Assembly (NCBI RefSeq): GCF_032854445.1
Contig: NW_027018069.1
Coordinates: forward strand, 31,535-95,534
DNA length: 64,000 nt
Source: Liolophura sinensis
Taxonomy: Eukaryota > Mollusca > Polyplacophora > Chitonida > Chitonidae
Reading direction: 5' to 3'
This document shows positions 9,983 through 23,600 of this stretch, piece after piece. Each line of letters begins with the position of its first letter. Within the stretch, counting starts at the first letter, position 1. The position numbers and the translations under genes were made by a program. The notes under the pieces were generated by a model. It ran no database searches. It was given only the letters and a program-made list of their open reading frames with translations, and was not told where the DNA came from.

Positions 9983-12731
9983 AATTTCCTTGGTTTCCAT
10001 GGAGTAAGAGCCGTTGCTGGGCACGTGATCTTGACATCAATGATTATTCATTTGTGGCTACAGCCAAAAGTATTGGTCGGAGAGCAACGCGGTTTGCACC
10101 ATTGGATTTCTCGTCAAAAAATACGTCGGATTAGCCTCTTACCAGCAGCATTGGAACAGTTTTTCCACATTTGGATTTTTGCCAGGTCTTTTTGCTAATT
10201 GAAATCGGCTACATTAACTATGTACAATCGCGACTGGTCATTACTATATTCAACTTTTCATTATAAGTTATGTGCCCTTCGGTAGCCCAGACGACGTCAA
10301 ATCTTTGGGCCAAGCCCATTTAACTCACCCAGCAAATGTCTTACTTCTAAGTCGAAGACAAACTCAATGTCTTTATCTACATGTAGAAAAACCAAACCAT
10401 TTGTATATAAAAAAAACACAAGGTACTTGATACAGTCCGCTGTAAAAAGTACAATTGAACACTGACCCACATCAATAAGGTGCCAAAAGATGCGCAATTG
10501 GGCCAGGCATCTCCAGCTGTTGAAAAATTGCAAATTTCCTTGGTTTCCATGGAGTAAGAGCCGTTGCTGGGCACGTGATCTTGACATCAATGATTATTCA
10601 TTTGTGGCTACAGCCAAAAGTATTGGTCGGAGAGCAACGTGGTTTGCACCATTCGATTTCTCGTCAAAAAATACGTCGGATTAGCCTCTTACCAGCAGCA
10701 TTGGAACAGTTTTTCCACTTTTGGATTTTTGCCTGGTATTTTTTCTAATTGAAATCGGCTACATTAACTATGTACAATCGCGACTGGTCATTACTATATT
10801 CAACTTTTCATTATAAGTTATGTGCCCTTCGGTAGCCCAGACGACGTCAAATCTTTGGGCCAAGCCCATTTAACTCACCCAGCAAATGTCTTACTTCTAA
10901 GTCGAAGACAAACTCAATGTCTTTATCTACATGTAGAAAAACCACACCATTTGTATATAAAAAAAAACACAAGGTACATGATAAAGTCTGCTGTAAAAAG
11001 TACAATTGAACACTGACCCACATCAATAAGGTGCCAAAAGATGCGCAATTGGGCCAGGCATCTCCAGCTGTTGAAAAATTGCAAATTTCCTTGGTTTCCA
11101 TGGAGTAAGAGCCGTTGCTGGGCACGTGATCTTGACATCAATGATTATTCATTTGTGGCTACAGCCAAAAGTATTGGTCGGAGAGCAACGTGGTTTGCAC
11201 CATTCGATTTCTCGTCAAAAAATACGTCGGATTAGCCTCTTACCAGCAGCATTGGAACAGTTTTTCCACTTTTGGATTTTTGCCTGGTATTTTTTCTAAT
11301 TGAAATCGGCTACATTAACTATGTACAATCGCGACTGGTCATTACTATATTCAACTTTTCATTATAAGTTATGTGCCCTTCGGTAGCCCAGACGACGTCA
11401 AATCTTTGGGCCAAGCCCATTTAACTCACCCAGCAAATGTCTTACTTCTAAGTCGAAGACAAACTCAATGTCTTTATCTACATGTAGAAAAACCACATCA
11501 TTTGTATATAAAAAAAACACAAGGTACATGATAAAGTCTGCTGTAAAAAGTACAATTGAACACTGACCCACATCAATAAGGTGCCAAAAGATGCGCATTT
11601 GGGCCAGGCATCTCCAGCTGTTGAAAAATTGCAAATTTCCTTGGTTTCCATGGAGTAAGGGCCGTTGCTGGGCACGTGATCTTGACATCAATGATTATTC
11701 ATTTGTGGCTACAGCCAAAAGTATTGGTCGGAGAGCAACGCGGTTTGCACCATTCGATTTCTCGTCAAAAAATACGTCGGATTAGCCTCTTACCAGCAGC
11801 ATTGGAACAGTTTTTCTACTTTTGGATTTTTGCCTGGTCTTTTTGCTAACTGATTTCGGCAACATTAACTATGTACAATCGCGACTGGTCATTACTATAT
11901 TCAACTTTTCATTATAAGTTATGTGCCCTTCGGTAGCCCAGACGACGTCAAATCTTTGGGCCAAGCCCATTTAACTCACCCAACAAATGTCTTACTTCTA
12001 AGTCGAAGACAAACTCAATGTCTTTATCTACATGTAGAAAAACCACACCATTTGTATATAAAAAAAACACAAGGTACTTGATACAGTCCGCTGTAAAAAG
12101 TACAATTGAACACTGACCCACATCAATAAGGTGCCAAAAGATGCGCAATTGTGTCAGGCATCTCCAGCTGTTGAAAAATTGCAAATTTCCTTGGTTTCCA
12201 TGGAGTAAGAGCCGTTGCTGGGCACGTGATCTTGACATCAATGATTATTCATTTGTGGCTACAGCCAAAAGTATTGGTCGGAGAGCAACGTGGTTTGCAC
12301 CATTCGATTTCTCGTCAAAAAATACGTCGGATTAGCCTCTTACCAGCAGCATTGGAACAGTTTTTCCACTTTTGGATTTTTGCCTGGTATTTTTTCTAAT
12401 TGAAATCGGCTACATTAACTATGTACAATCGCGACTGGTCATTACTATATTCAACTTTTCATTATAAGTTATGTGCCCTTCGGTAGCCCAGACGACGTCA
12501 AATCTTTGGGCCAAGCCCATTTAACTCACCCAGCAAATGTCTTACTTCTAAGTCGAAGACAAACTCAAAGTCTTTATCTACATGTAGAAAAACCACACCA
12601 TTTGTATATAAAAAAAACACAAGGTACTTGATACAGTCCGCTGTAAAAAGTACAATTGAACACTGACCCACATCAATAAGGTGCCAAAGATGCGCAATTG
12701 GGCCAGGCATCCCCAGCTGTTGAAAAATTGC
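9983..12731 (+). repeat. Mixed units after the long unit
   Basis: Five units (starts 9983, 10533, 11084, 11634, 12184). Two successive units carry acgtgg with gcctggtatt and tacatgataaagtctgct (10533 and 11084), so the strict dimer alternation is broken here. The unit at 11634 carries the clustered allele gctaactgatttcggcaac at 11,845-11,863. The unit at 9983 carries ATTGGATTT for ATTCGATTT and CCACATTTGG for CCACTTTTGG. Confidence 0.8.
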
Positions 12732-15477
12732 AATTTCCTTGGTTTCCATGGAGTAAGAGCCGTTGCTGGGCACGTGATCTTGACATCAATGATTATTCAT
12801 TTGTGGCTACAGCCAAAAGTATTGGTCGGAGAGCAACGTGGTTTGCACCATTCGATTTCTCGTCAAAAAATACGTCGGATTAGCTCTTACCAGCAGCATT
12901 GGAACAGTTTTTCTACTTTTGGATTTTTGCCTGGTCTTTTTGCTAACTGATTTCGGCAACATTAACTATGTACAATCGCGACTGGTCATTACTATATTCA
13001 ACTTTTCATTATAAGTTATGTGCCCTTCGGTAGCCCAGACGACGTCAAATCTTTGGGCCAAGCCATTTAACTCACCCAGCAAATGTCTTACTTCTAAGTC
13101 GAAGACAAACTCAATGTCTTTATCTACATGTAGAAAAACCACACCATTTGTATATAAAAAAAACACAAGGTACTTGATACAGTCCGCTGTAAAAAGTACA
13201 ATTGAACACTGACCCACATCAATAAGGTGCCAAAAGATGCGCAATTGGGTCAGGCATCTCCAGCAGATGAAAATTGCAAATTTCCTTGGTTTCCATGGAG
13301 TAAGAGCCGTTGCTGGGCACGTGATCTTGACATCAATGATTATTCATTTGTGGCTACAGCCAAAAGTATTGGTCGGAGAGCAACGTGGTTTGCACCATTC
13401 GATTTCTCGTCAAAAAATACGTCGGATTAGCCTCTTACCAGCAGCATTGGAACAGTTTTTCCACTTTTGGATTTTTGCCTGGTATTTTGTCTAATTGAAA
13501 TCGGCTACATTAACTATGTACAATCGCGACTGGTCATTACTATATTCAACTTTTCATTATAAGTTATGTGCCCTTCGGTAGCCCAGACGACGTCAAATCT
13601 TTGGGCAAAGCCCATTTAACTCACCCAGCAAATGTCTTACTTCTAAGTCGAAGACAAACTCAATGTCTTTATCTACATGTAGAAAAACCACACCATTTGT
13701 ATATAAAAAAAACACAAGGTACTTGATACAGTCCGCTGTAAAAAGTACAATTGAACACTGACCCACATCAATAAGGTGCCAAAAGATGCGCAATTGGGTC
13801 AGGCATCTCCAGCTGTTGAAAAAATTGCAAATTTCCTTGGTTTCCATGGAGTAAGAGCCGTTGCTGGGCACGTGATCTTGACATCAATGATTATTCATTT
13901 GTGGCTACAGCCAAAAGTATTGGTCGGAGAGCAACGTGGTTTGCACCATTCGATTTCTCGTCAAAAAATACGTCGGATTAGCCTCTTACCAGCAGCATTG
14001 GAACAGTTTTTCTACTTTTGGATTTTGCCTGGTCTTTTTGCTAACTGATTTCGGCAACATTAACTATGTACAATCGCGACTGGTCATTACTATATTCAAC
14101 TTTTCATTATAAGTTATGTGCCCTTCGTAGCCCAGACGACGTCAAATCTTTGGGCCCAAGCCCATTTAACTCACCCAGCAAATGTCTTACTTCTAAGTCG
14201 AAGACAAACTCAATGTCTTTATCTACATGTAGAAAAACCACACCATTTGTATATAAAAAAAACACAAGGTACTTGATACAGTCCGCTGTAAAAAGTACAA
14301 TTGAACACTGACCACATCAATAAGGTGCCAAAAGATGCGCAATTGGGTCAGGCATCTCCAGCTGTTGAAAAATTGCAAATTTCCTTGGTTTCCATGGAGT
14401 AAGAGCCGTTGCTGGGCACGTGATCTTGACATCAATGATTATTCATTTGTGGCTACAGCCAAAAGTATTGGTCAGAGAGCAACGTGGTTTGCACCATTCG
14501 ATTTCTCGTCAAAAAATACGTCGGATTAGCCTCTTACCAGCAGCATTGGAACATTTTTTCCACTTTTGGATTTTTGCCTGTATTTTTTCTAATTGAAATC
14601 GGCTACATTAACTATGTACAATCGCGACTGGTCATTACTATATTCAACTTTTCATTATAAGTTATGTGCCCTTCGGTAGCCCAGACGACGTCAAATCTTT
14701 GGGCCAAGCCCATTTAACTCACCCAGCAAATGTCTTACTTCTAAGTCGAAGACAAACTCAATGTCTTTATCTACATGTAGAAAAACCACACCATTTGTAT
14801 AAAAAAAACACAAGGTACATGATAAAGTCTGCTGTAAAAAAGTACAATTGAACACTGACCCACATCAATAAGGTGCCAAAAGATGCGCAATTGGGCCAGG
14901 CATCTCCAGCTGTTGAAAAATTGCAAATTTCCTTGGTTTCCATGGAGTAAGAGCCGTTGCTGGGCACGTGATCTTGACATCAATGATTATTCTTTTGTGG
15001 CTACAGCCAAAAGTATTTGGTCGAGAGCAACGCGGTTTGCACCATTCGATTTCTCGTCAAAAAATACGTCGGATTAGCCTCTTACCAGCAGCATTATTGG
15101 AACAGTTTTTCCACTTTTGGATTTTTGCCTGGTATTTTTTCTAATTGAAATCGGCTACATTAACTATGTACAATCGCGACTGGTCATTACTATATTCAAC
15201 TTTTCATTATAAGTTATGTGCCCTTCGGTAGCCCAGACGACGTCAAATCTTTGGGCCAAGCCCATTTAACTCACCCAGCAAATGTCTTACTTCTAAGTCG
15301 AAGACAAACTCAATGTCTTTATCTACATGTAGAAAAACCACACCATTTGTATATAAAAAAAACACAGGTACTTGATACAGTCCGCTGTAAAAAGTACAAT
15401 TGAACACTGACCCACATCAATAAGGTGCCAAAAGATGCGCAATTGGGCCAGGCATCTCCAGCTGTTGAAAAATTGCA
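12732..15477 (+). repeat. Units with dense single-base indels (patch 1)
   Basis: Five units (starts 12732, 13279, 13830, 14378, 14926). They differ from the consensus mainly by one-base losses or gains: GCCAAAGATG near 12,683, TTAGCTCTTACC near 12,881, GCCAAGCCATTT near 13,057, GAAAAAATTGC near 13,818, GGATTTTGCC near 14,020, CTTCGTAGCC near 14,123, GGGCCCAAGC near 14,152, CTGACCACATC near 14,307, GCCTGTATT near 14,576 and CAGCATTATTGG near 15,089. Such changes are rare in the clean stretches on either side. Long-read consensus error is the likeliest cause. Under the noise, units with the clustered allele (12,942 and 14,040) alternate with gcctggtatt units, a dimeric pattern. Confidence 0.75.
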
Positions 15478-17683
15478 AATTTCCTTGGTTTCCATGGAGT
15501 AAGAGCCGTTGCTGGGCACGTGATCTTGACATCAATGATTATTCATTTGTGGCTACAGCCAAAAGTATTGGTCGGAGAGCAACGCGGTTTGCACCATTCG
15601 ATTTCTCGTCAAAAAATACGTCGGATTAGCCTCTTACCAGCAGCATTGGAACAGTTTTTCCACTTTTGGATTTTTGCCTGGTCTTTTTTTCTAATTGAAA
15701 TCGGCTACATTAACTATGTACAATCGCGACTGGTCATTACTATATTCAACTTTTCATTATAAGTTATGTGCCCTTCGGTAGCCCAGACGACGTCAAATCT
15801 TTGGGCCAAGCCCATTTAACTCACCCAGCAAATGTCTTACTTCTAAGTCGAAGACAAACTCAATGTCTTTATCTACATGTAGAAAAACCACACCATTTGT
15901 ATATAAAAAAAACACAAGGTACATGATAAAGTCTGCTGTAAAAAGTACAATTGAACACTGACCCACATCAATAAGGTGCCAAAAGATGCGCAATTGGGCC
16001 AGGCATCTCCAGCTGTTGAAAAATTGCAAATTTCCTTGGTTTCCATGGAGTAAGAGCCGTTGCTGGGCACGTGATCTTGACATCAATGATTATTCATTTG
16101 TGGCTACAGCCAAAAGTATTTGGTCGGAGAGCAACGTGGTTTGCACCATTCGATTTCTCGTCAAAAAATACGTCGGATTAGCCTCTTACCAGCAGCATTG
16201 GAACAGTTTTTCCACTTTTGGATTTTTGCCTGGTATTTTTTCTAATTGAAATCGGCTACATTAACTATGTACAATCGCGACTGGTCATTACTATATTCAA
16301 CTTTTCATTATAAGTTATGTGCCCTTCGGTAGCCCAGACGACGTCAAATCTTTGGGCCAAGCCCATTTAACTCACCCAGCAAATGTCTTACTTCTAAGTC
16401 GAAGACAAACTCAATGTCTTTATCTACATGTAGAAAAACCACACCATTTGTATATAAAAAAAACACAAGGTACTTGATACAGTCCGCTGTAAAAAGTACA
16501 ATTGAACACTGACCCACATCAATAAGGTGCCAAAAGATGCGCAATTGGGCCAGGCATCTCCAGCTGTTGAAAAATTGCAAATTTCCTTGGTTTCCATGGA
16601 GTAAGAGCCGTTGCTGGGCACGTGATCTTGACATCAATGATTATTCATTTGTGGCTACAGCCAAAAGTATTGGTCGGAGAGCAACGCGGTTTGCACCATT
16701 CGATTTCTCGTCAAAAAATACGTCGGATTAGCCTCTTACCAGCAGCATTGGAACAGTTTTTCCACTTTTGGATTTTTGCCTGGTATTTTTTCTAATTGAA
16801 ATCGGCTACATTAACTATGTACAATCGCGACTGGTCATTACTATATTCAACTTTTCATTATAAGTTATGTGCCCTTCGGTAGCCCAGACGACGTCAAATC
16901 TTTGGGCCAAGCCCATTTAACTCACCCAGCAAATGTCTTACTTCTAAGTCGAAGACAAACTCAATGTCTTTATCTACATGTAGAAAAACCACACCATTTG
17001 TATATAAAAAAAAAACACAAGGTACTTGATACAGTCCGCTGTAAAAAGTACAATTGAACACTGACCCACATCAATAAGGTGCCAAAAGATGCGCAATTGG
17101 GCCAGGCATCTCCAGCTGTTGAAAAATTGCAAATTTCCTTGGTTTCCATGGAGTAAGAGCCGTTGCTGGGCACGTGATCTTTGACATCAATGATTATTCA
17201 TTTGTGGCTACAGCCAAAAGTATTGGTCGGAGAGCAACGCGGTTTGCACCATTCGATTTCTCGTCAAAAAATACGTCGGATTAGCCTCTTACCAGCAGCA
17301 TTGGAACAGTTTTTCCACTTTTGGATTTTTGCCTGGTCTTTTTTTCTAATTGAAATCGGCTACATTAACTATGTACAATCGCGACTGGTCATTACTATAT
17401 TCAACTTTTCATTATAAGTTATGTGGCCTTCGGTAGCCCAGACGACGTCAAATCTTTGGGCCAAGCCCATTTAACTCACCCAGCAAATGTCTTACTTCTA
17501 AGTCGAAGACAAACTCAATGTCTTTATCTACATGTAGAAAAACCACACCATTTGTATATAAAAAAAACACAAGGTACTTGATACAGTCCGCTGTAAAAAG
17601 TACAATTGAACACTGACCCACATCAATAAGGTGCCAAAAGATGCGCAATTGGGCCAGGCATCTCCAGCTGTTGAAAAATTGCA
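15478..17683 (+). repeat. Mixed units between patch 1 and the cagttg block
   Basis: Four units (starts 15478, 16029, 16580, 17132). Two (15478 and 17132) share gcctggtc followed by seven T and ctaattg, three units apart. Residual one-base insertions occur near 16,119 (GTATTTGGTC) and 17,180 (ATCTTTGACATC), so the quality problem seen to the left may reach into this block. Confidence 0.75.
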
Positions 17684-20600
17684 AATTTCCTTGGTTTCCA
17701 TGGAGTAAGAGCCGTTGCTGGGCACGTGATCTTGACATCAATGATTATTCATTTGTGGCTACAGCCAAAAGTATTGGTCGGAGAGCAACGCGGTTTGCAC
17801 CATTCGATTTCTCGTCAAAAAATACGTCGGATTAGCCTCTTACCAGCAGCATTGGAACAGTTTTTCTACTTTTGGATTTTTGCCTGGTCTTTTTGCGAAT
17901 TGAAATCGGCTACATTAACTATGTACAATCGCGACTGGTCATTACTATATTCAACTTTTCATTATAAGTTATGTGCCCTTCGGTAGCCCAGACGACGTCA
18001 AATCTTTGGGCCAAGCCCATTTAACTCACCCAGCAGTTGTCTTACTTCTAAGTCGAAGACAAACTCAATGTCTTTATCTACATGTAGAAAAACCACACCA
18101 TTTGTACATAAAAAAACACAAGGTACTTGATACAGTCCGCTGTAAAAAGTACAATTGAACACTGACCCACATCAATAAGGTGCCAAAAGATGCGCAATTG
18201 GGCCAGGCATCTCCAGCTGTTGAAAAATTGCAAATTTCCTTGGTTTCCATGGAGTAAGAGCCGTTGCTGGGCACGTGATCTTGACATCAATGATTATTCA
18301 TTTGTGGCTACAGCCAAAAGTATTGGTCGGAGAGCAACGTGGTTTGCACCATTCGATTTCTCGTCAAAAAATACGTCGGAATAGCCTCTTACCAGCAGAA
18401 TTGGAACAGTTTTTCCACTTTTGGATTTTTGCCTGGTATTTTTTCTAATTGAAATCGGCTACATTAACTATGTACAATCGCGACTGGTCATTACTATATT
18501 CAACTTTTCATTATAAGTTATGTGCCCTTCGGTAGCCCAGACGACGTCAAATCTTTGGGCCAAGCCCATTTAACTCACCCAGCAAATGTCTTACTTCTAA
18601 GTCGAAGACAAACTCAATGTCTTTATCTACATGTAGAAAAACCACACCATTTGTATATAAAAAAAACACAAGGTACTTGATACAGTCCGCTGTAAAAAGT
18701 ACAATTGAACACTGACCCACATCAATAAGGTGCCAAAAGATGCGCAATTGGGCCAGGCATCTCCAGCTGTTGAAAAATTGCAAATTTCCTTGGTTTCCAT
18801 GGAGTAAGAGCCGTTGCTGGGCACGTGATCTTGACATCAATGATTATTCATTTGTGGCTACAGCCAAAAGTATTGGTCGGAGAGCAACGCGGTTTGCACC
18901 ATTCGATTTCTCGTCAAAAAATACGTCGGATTAGCCTCTTACCAGCAGCATTGGAACAGTTTTTCTACTTTTGGATTTTTGCCTGGTCTTTTTGCTAACT
19001 GATTTCGGCAACATTAACTATGTACAATCGCGACTGGTCATTACTATATTCAACTTTTCATTATAAGTTATGTGCCCTTCGGTAGCCCAGACGACGTCAA
19101 ATCTTTGGGCCAAGCCCATTTAACTCACCCAGCAAATGTCTTACTTCTAAGTCGAAGACAAACTCAATGTCTTTATCTACATGTAGAAAAACCACACCAT
19201 TTGTATATAAAAAAAACACAAGGTACTTGATACAGTCCGCTGTAAAAAGTACAATTGAACACTGACCCACATCAATAAGGTGCCAAAAGATGCGCAATTG
19301 GGTCAGGCATCTCCAGCTGTTGAAAAATTGCAAATTTCCTTGGTTTCCATGGAGTAAGAGCCGTTGCTGGGCACGTGATCTTGACATCAATGATTATTCA
19401 TTTGTGGCTACAGCCAAAAGTATTGGTCGGAGAGCAACGCGGTTTGCACCATTCGATTTCTCGTCAAAAAATACGTCGGAATAGCCTCTTACCAGCAGAA
19501 TTGGAACAGTTTTTCCACTTTTGGATTTTTGCCTGGTATTTTTTCTAATTGAAATCGGCTACATTAACTATGTACAATCGCGACTGGTCATTACTATATT
19601 CAACTTTTCATTATAAGTTATGTGCCCTTCGGTAGCCCAGACGACGTCAAATCTTTGGGCCAAGCCCATTTAACTCACCCAGCAAATGTCTTACTTCTAA
19701 GTCGAAGACAAACTCAATGTCTTTATCTACATGTAGAAAAACCACACCATTTGTATATAAAAAAAACACAAGGTACTTGATACAGTCCGCTGTAAAAAGT
19801 ACAATTGAACACTGACCCACATCAATAAGGTGCCAAAAGATGCGCAATTGGGCCAGGCATCTCCAGCTGTTGAAAAAATGCAAATTTCCTTGGTTTCCAT
19901 GGAGTAAGAGCCGTTGCTGGGCACGTGATCTTGACATCAATGATTATTCATTTGTGGCTACAGCCAAAAGTATTGGTCGGAGAGCAACGCGGTTTGCACC
20001 ATTCGATTTCTCGTCAAAAAATACGTCGGAATAGCCTCTTACCAGCAGAATTGGAACAGTTTTTCCACTTTTGGATTTTTGCCTGGTATTTTTTCTAATT
20101 GAAATCGGCTACATTAACTATGTACAATCGCGACTGGTCATTACTATATTCAACTTTTCATTATAAGTTATGTGCCCTTCGGTAGCCCAGACGACGTCAA
20201 ATCTTTGGGCCAAGCCCATTTAACTCACCCAGCAAATGTCTTACTTCTAAGTCGAAGACAAACTCAATGTCTTTATCTACATGTAGAAAAACCACACCAT
20301 TTGTATATAAAAAAAACACAAGGTACTTGATACAGTCCGCTGTAAAAAGTACAATTGAACACTGACCCACATCAATAAGGTGCCAAAAGATGCGCAATTG
20401 GGCCAGGCATCTCCAGCTGTTGAAAAAATGCAAATTTCCTTGGTTTCCATGGAGTAAGAGCCGTTGCTGGGCACGTGATCTTGACATCAATGATTATTCA
20501 TTTGTGGCTACAGCCAAAAGTATTGGTCGGAGAGCAACGCGGTTTGCACCATTCGATTTCTCGTCAAAAAATACGTCGGATTAGCCTCTTACCAGCAGAA

Positions 20601-23600
20601 TTGGAACAGTTTTTCTACTTTTGGATTTTTGCCTGGTCTTTTTGCGAATTGAAATCGGCTACATTAACTATGTACAATCGCGACTGGTCATTACTATATT
20701 CAACTTTTCATTATAAGTTATGTGCCCTTCGGTAGCCCAGACGACGTCAAATCTTTGGGCCAAGCCCATTTAACTCACCCAGCAGTTGTCTTACTTCTAA
20801 GTCGAAGACAATCTCAATGTCTTTATCTACATGTAGAAAAACCACACCATTTGTATATAAAAAAAACACAAGGTACTTGATACAGTCCGCTGTAAAAAGT
20901 ACAATTGAACACTGACCCACATCAATAAGGTGCCAAAAGATGCGCAATTGGGCCAGGCATCTCCAGCTGTTGAAAAATTGCAAATTTCCTTGGTTTCCAT
21001 GGAGTAAGAGCCGTTGCTGGGCACGTGATCTTGACATCAATGATTATTCATTTGTGGCTACAGCCAAAAGTATTGGTCGGAGAGCAACGCGGTTTGCACC
21101 ATTCGATTTCTCGTCAAAAAATACGTCGGATTAGCCTCTTACCAGCAGCATTGGAACAGTTTTTCCACTTTTGGATTTTTGCCTGGTATTTTGTCTAATT
21201 GAAATCGGCTACATTAACTATGTACAATCGCGACTGGTCATTACTATATTCAACTTTTCATTATAAGTTATGTGGCCTTCGGTAGCCCAGACGACGTCAA
21301 ATCTTTGGGCCAAGCCCATTTAACTCACCCAGCAAATGTCTTACTTCTAAGTCGAAGACAAACTCAATGTCTTTATCTACATGTAGAAAAACCACACCAT
21401 TTGTATATAAAAAAAACACAAGGTACATGATAAAGTCTGCTGTAAAAAGTACAATTGAACACTGACCCACATCAATAAGGTGCCAAAAGATGCGCAATTG
21501 GGCCGGGCATCTCCAGCTGTTGAAAAATTGCAAATTTCCTTGGTTTCCATGGAGTAAGAGCCGTTGCTGGGCACGTGATCTTGACATCAATGATTATTCA
21601 TTTGTGGCTACAGCCAAAAGTATTGGTCGGAGAGCAACGTGGTTTGCACCATTCGATTTCTCGTCAAAAAATACGTCGGATTAGCCTCTTACCAGCAGCA
21701 TTGGAACAGTTTTTCCACTTTTGGATTTTTGCCTGGTATTTTTTCTAATTGAAATCGGCTACATTAACTATGTACAATCGCGACTGGTCATTACTATATT
21801 CAACTTTTCATTATAAGTTATGTGCCCTTCGGTAGCCCAGACGACGTCAAATCTTTGGGCCAAGCCCATTTAACTCACCCAGCAAATGTATTACTTCTAA
21901 GTCGAAGGCAAACTCAATGTCTTTATCTACATGTAGAAAAACCACACCATTTGTATATAAAAAAAACACAAGGTACTTGATACAGTCCGCTGTAAAAAGT
22001 ACAATTGAACACTGACCCACATCAATAAGGTGCCAAAAGATGCGCAATTGGGCCAGGCATCTCCAGCTGTTGAAAAATTGCAAATTTCCTTGGTTTCCAT
22101 GGAGTAAGAGCCGTTGCTGGGCACGTGATCTTGACATCAATGATTATTCATTTGTGGCTACAGCCAAAAGTATTGGTCGGAGAGCAACGCGGTTTGCACC
22201 ATTCGATTTCTCGTCAAAAAATACGTCGGATTAGCCTCTTACCAGCAGCATTGGAACAGTTTTTCCACTTTTGGATTTTTGCCAGGTCTTTTTGCTATTT
22301 GAAATCGGCTACATTAACTATGTACAATCGCGACTGGTCATTACTATATTCAACTTTTCATTATAAGTTATGTGCCCTTCGGTAGCCCAGACGACGTCAA
22401 ATCTTTGGGCCAAGCCCATTTAACTCACCCAGCAAATGTCTTACTTCTAAGTCGAAGACAAACTCAATGTCTTTATCTACATGTAGAAAAACCACACCAT
22501 TTGTATATAAAAAAAACACAAGGTACTTGATACAGTCCGCTGTAAAAAGTACAATTGAACACTGACCCACATCAATAAGGTGCCAAAAGATGCGCAATTG
22601 GGCCAGGCATCTCCAGCTGTTGAAAAATTGCAAATTTCCTTGGTTTCCATGGAGTAAGAGCCGTTGCTGGGCACGTGATCTTGACATCAATGATTATTCA
22701 TTTGTGGCTACAGCCAAAAGTATTGGTCGGAGAGCAACGCGGTTTGCACCATTCGATTTCTCGTCAAAAAATACGTCGGATTAGCCTCTTACCAGCAGCA
22801 TTGGAACAGTTTTTCCACTTTTGGATTTTTGCCTGGTATTTTTTCTAATTGAAATCGGCTACATTAACTATGTACAATCGCGACTGGTCATTACTATATT
22901 CAACTTTTCATTATAAGTTATGTGCCCTTCGGTAGATCAGACGACGTCAAATCTTTGGGCCAAGCCCATTTAACTCACCCAGCAAATGTCTTACTTCTAA
23001 GTCGAAGACAAACTCAATGTCTTTATCTACATGTAGAAAAACCACACCATTTGTATATAAAAAAAACACAAGGTACTTGATACAGTCCGCTGTAAAAAGT
23101 ACAATTGAACACTGACCCACATCAATAAGGTGCCAAAAGATGCGCAATTGGGTCAGGCATCTCCAGCTGTTGAAAAATTGCAAATTTCCTTGGTTTCCAT
23201 GGAGTAAGAGCCGTTGCTGGGCACGTGATCTTGACATCAATGATTATTCATTTGTGGCTACAGCCAAAAGTATTGGTCGGAGAGCAACGTGGTTTGCACC
23301 ATTCGATTTCTCGTCAAAAAATACGTCGGAATAGCCTCTTACCAGCAGAATTGGAACAGTTTTTCCACTTTTGGATTTTTGCCTGGTATTTTTTCTAATT
23401 GAAATCGGCTACATTAACTATGTACAATCGCGACTGGTCATTACTATATTCAACTTTTCATTATAAGTTATGTGCCCTTCGGTAGCCCAGACGACGTCAA
23501 ATCTTTGGGCCAAGCCCATTTAACTCACCCAGCAAATGTCTTACTTCTAAGTCGAAGACAAACTCAATGTCTTTATCTACATGTAGAAAAACCACACCAT

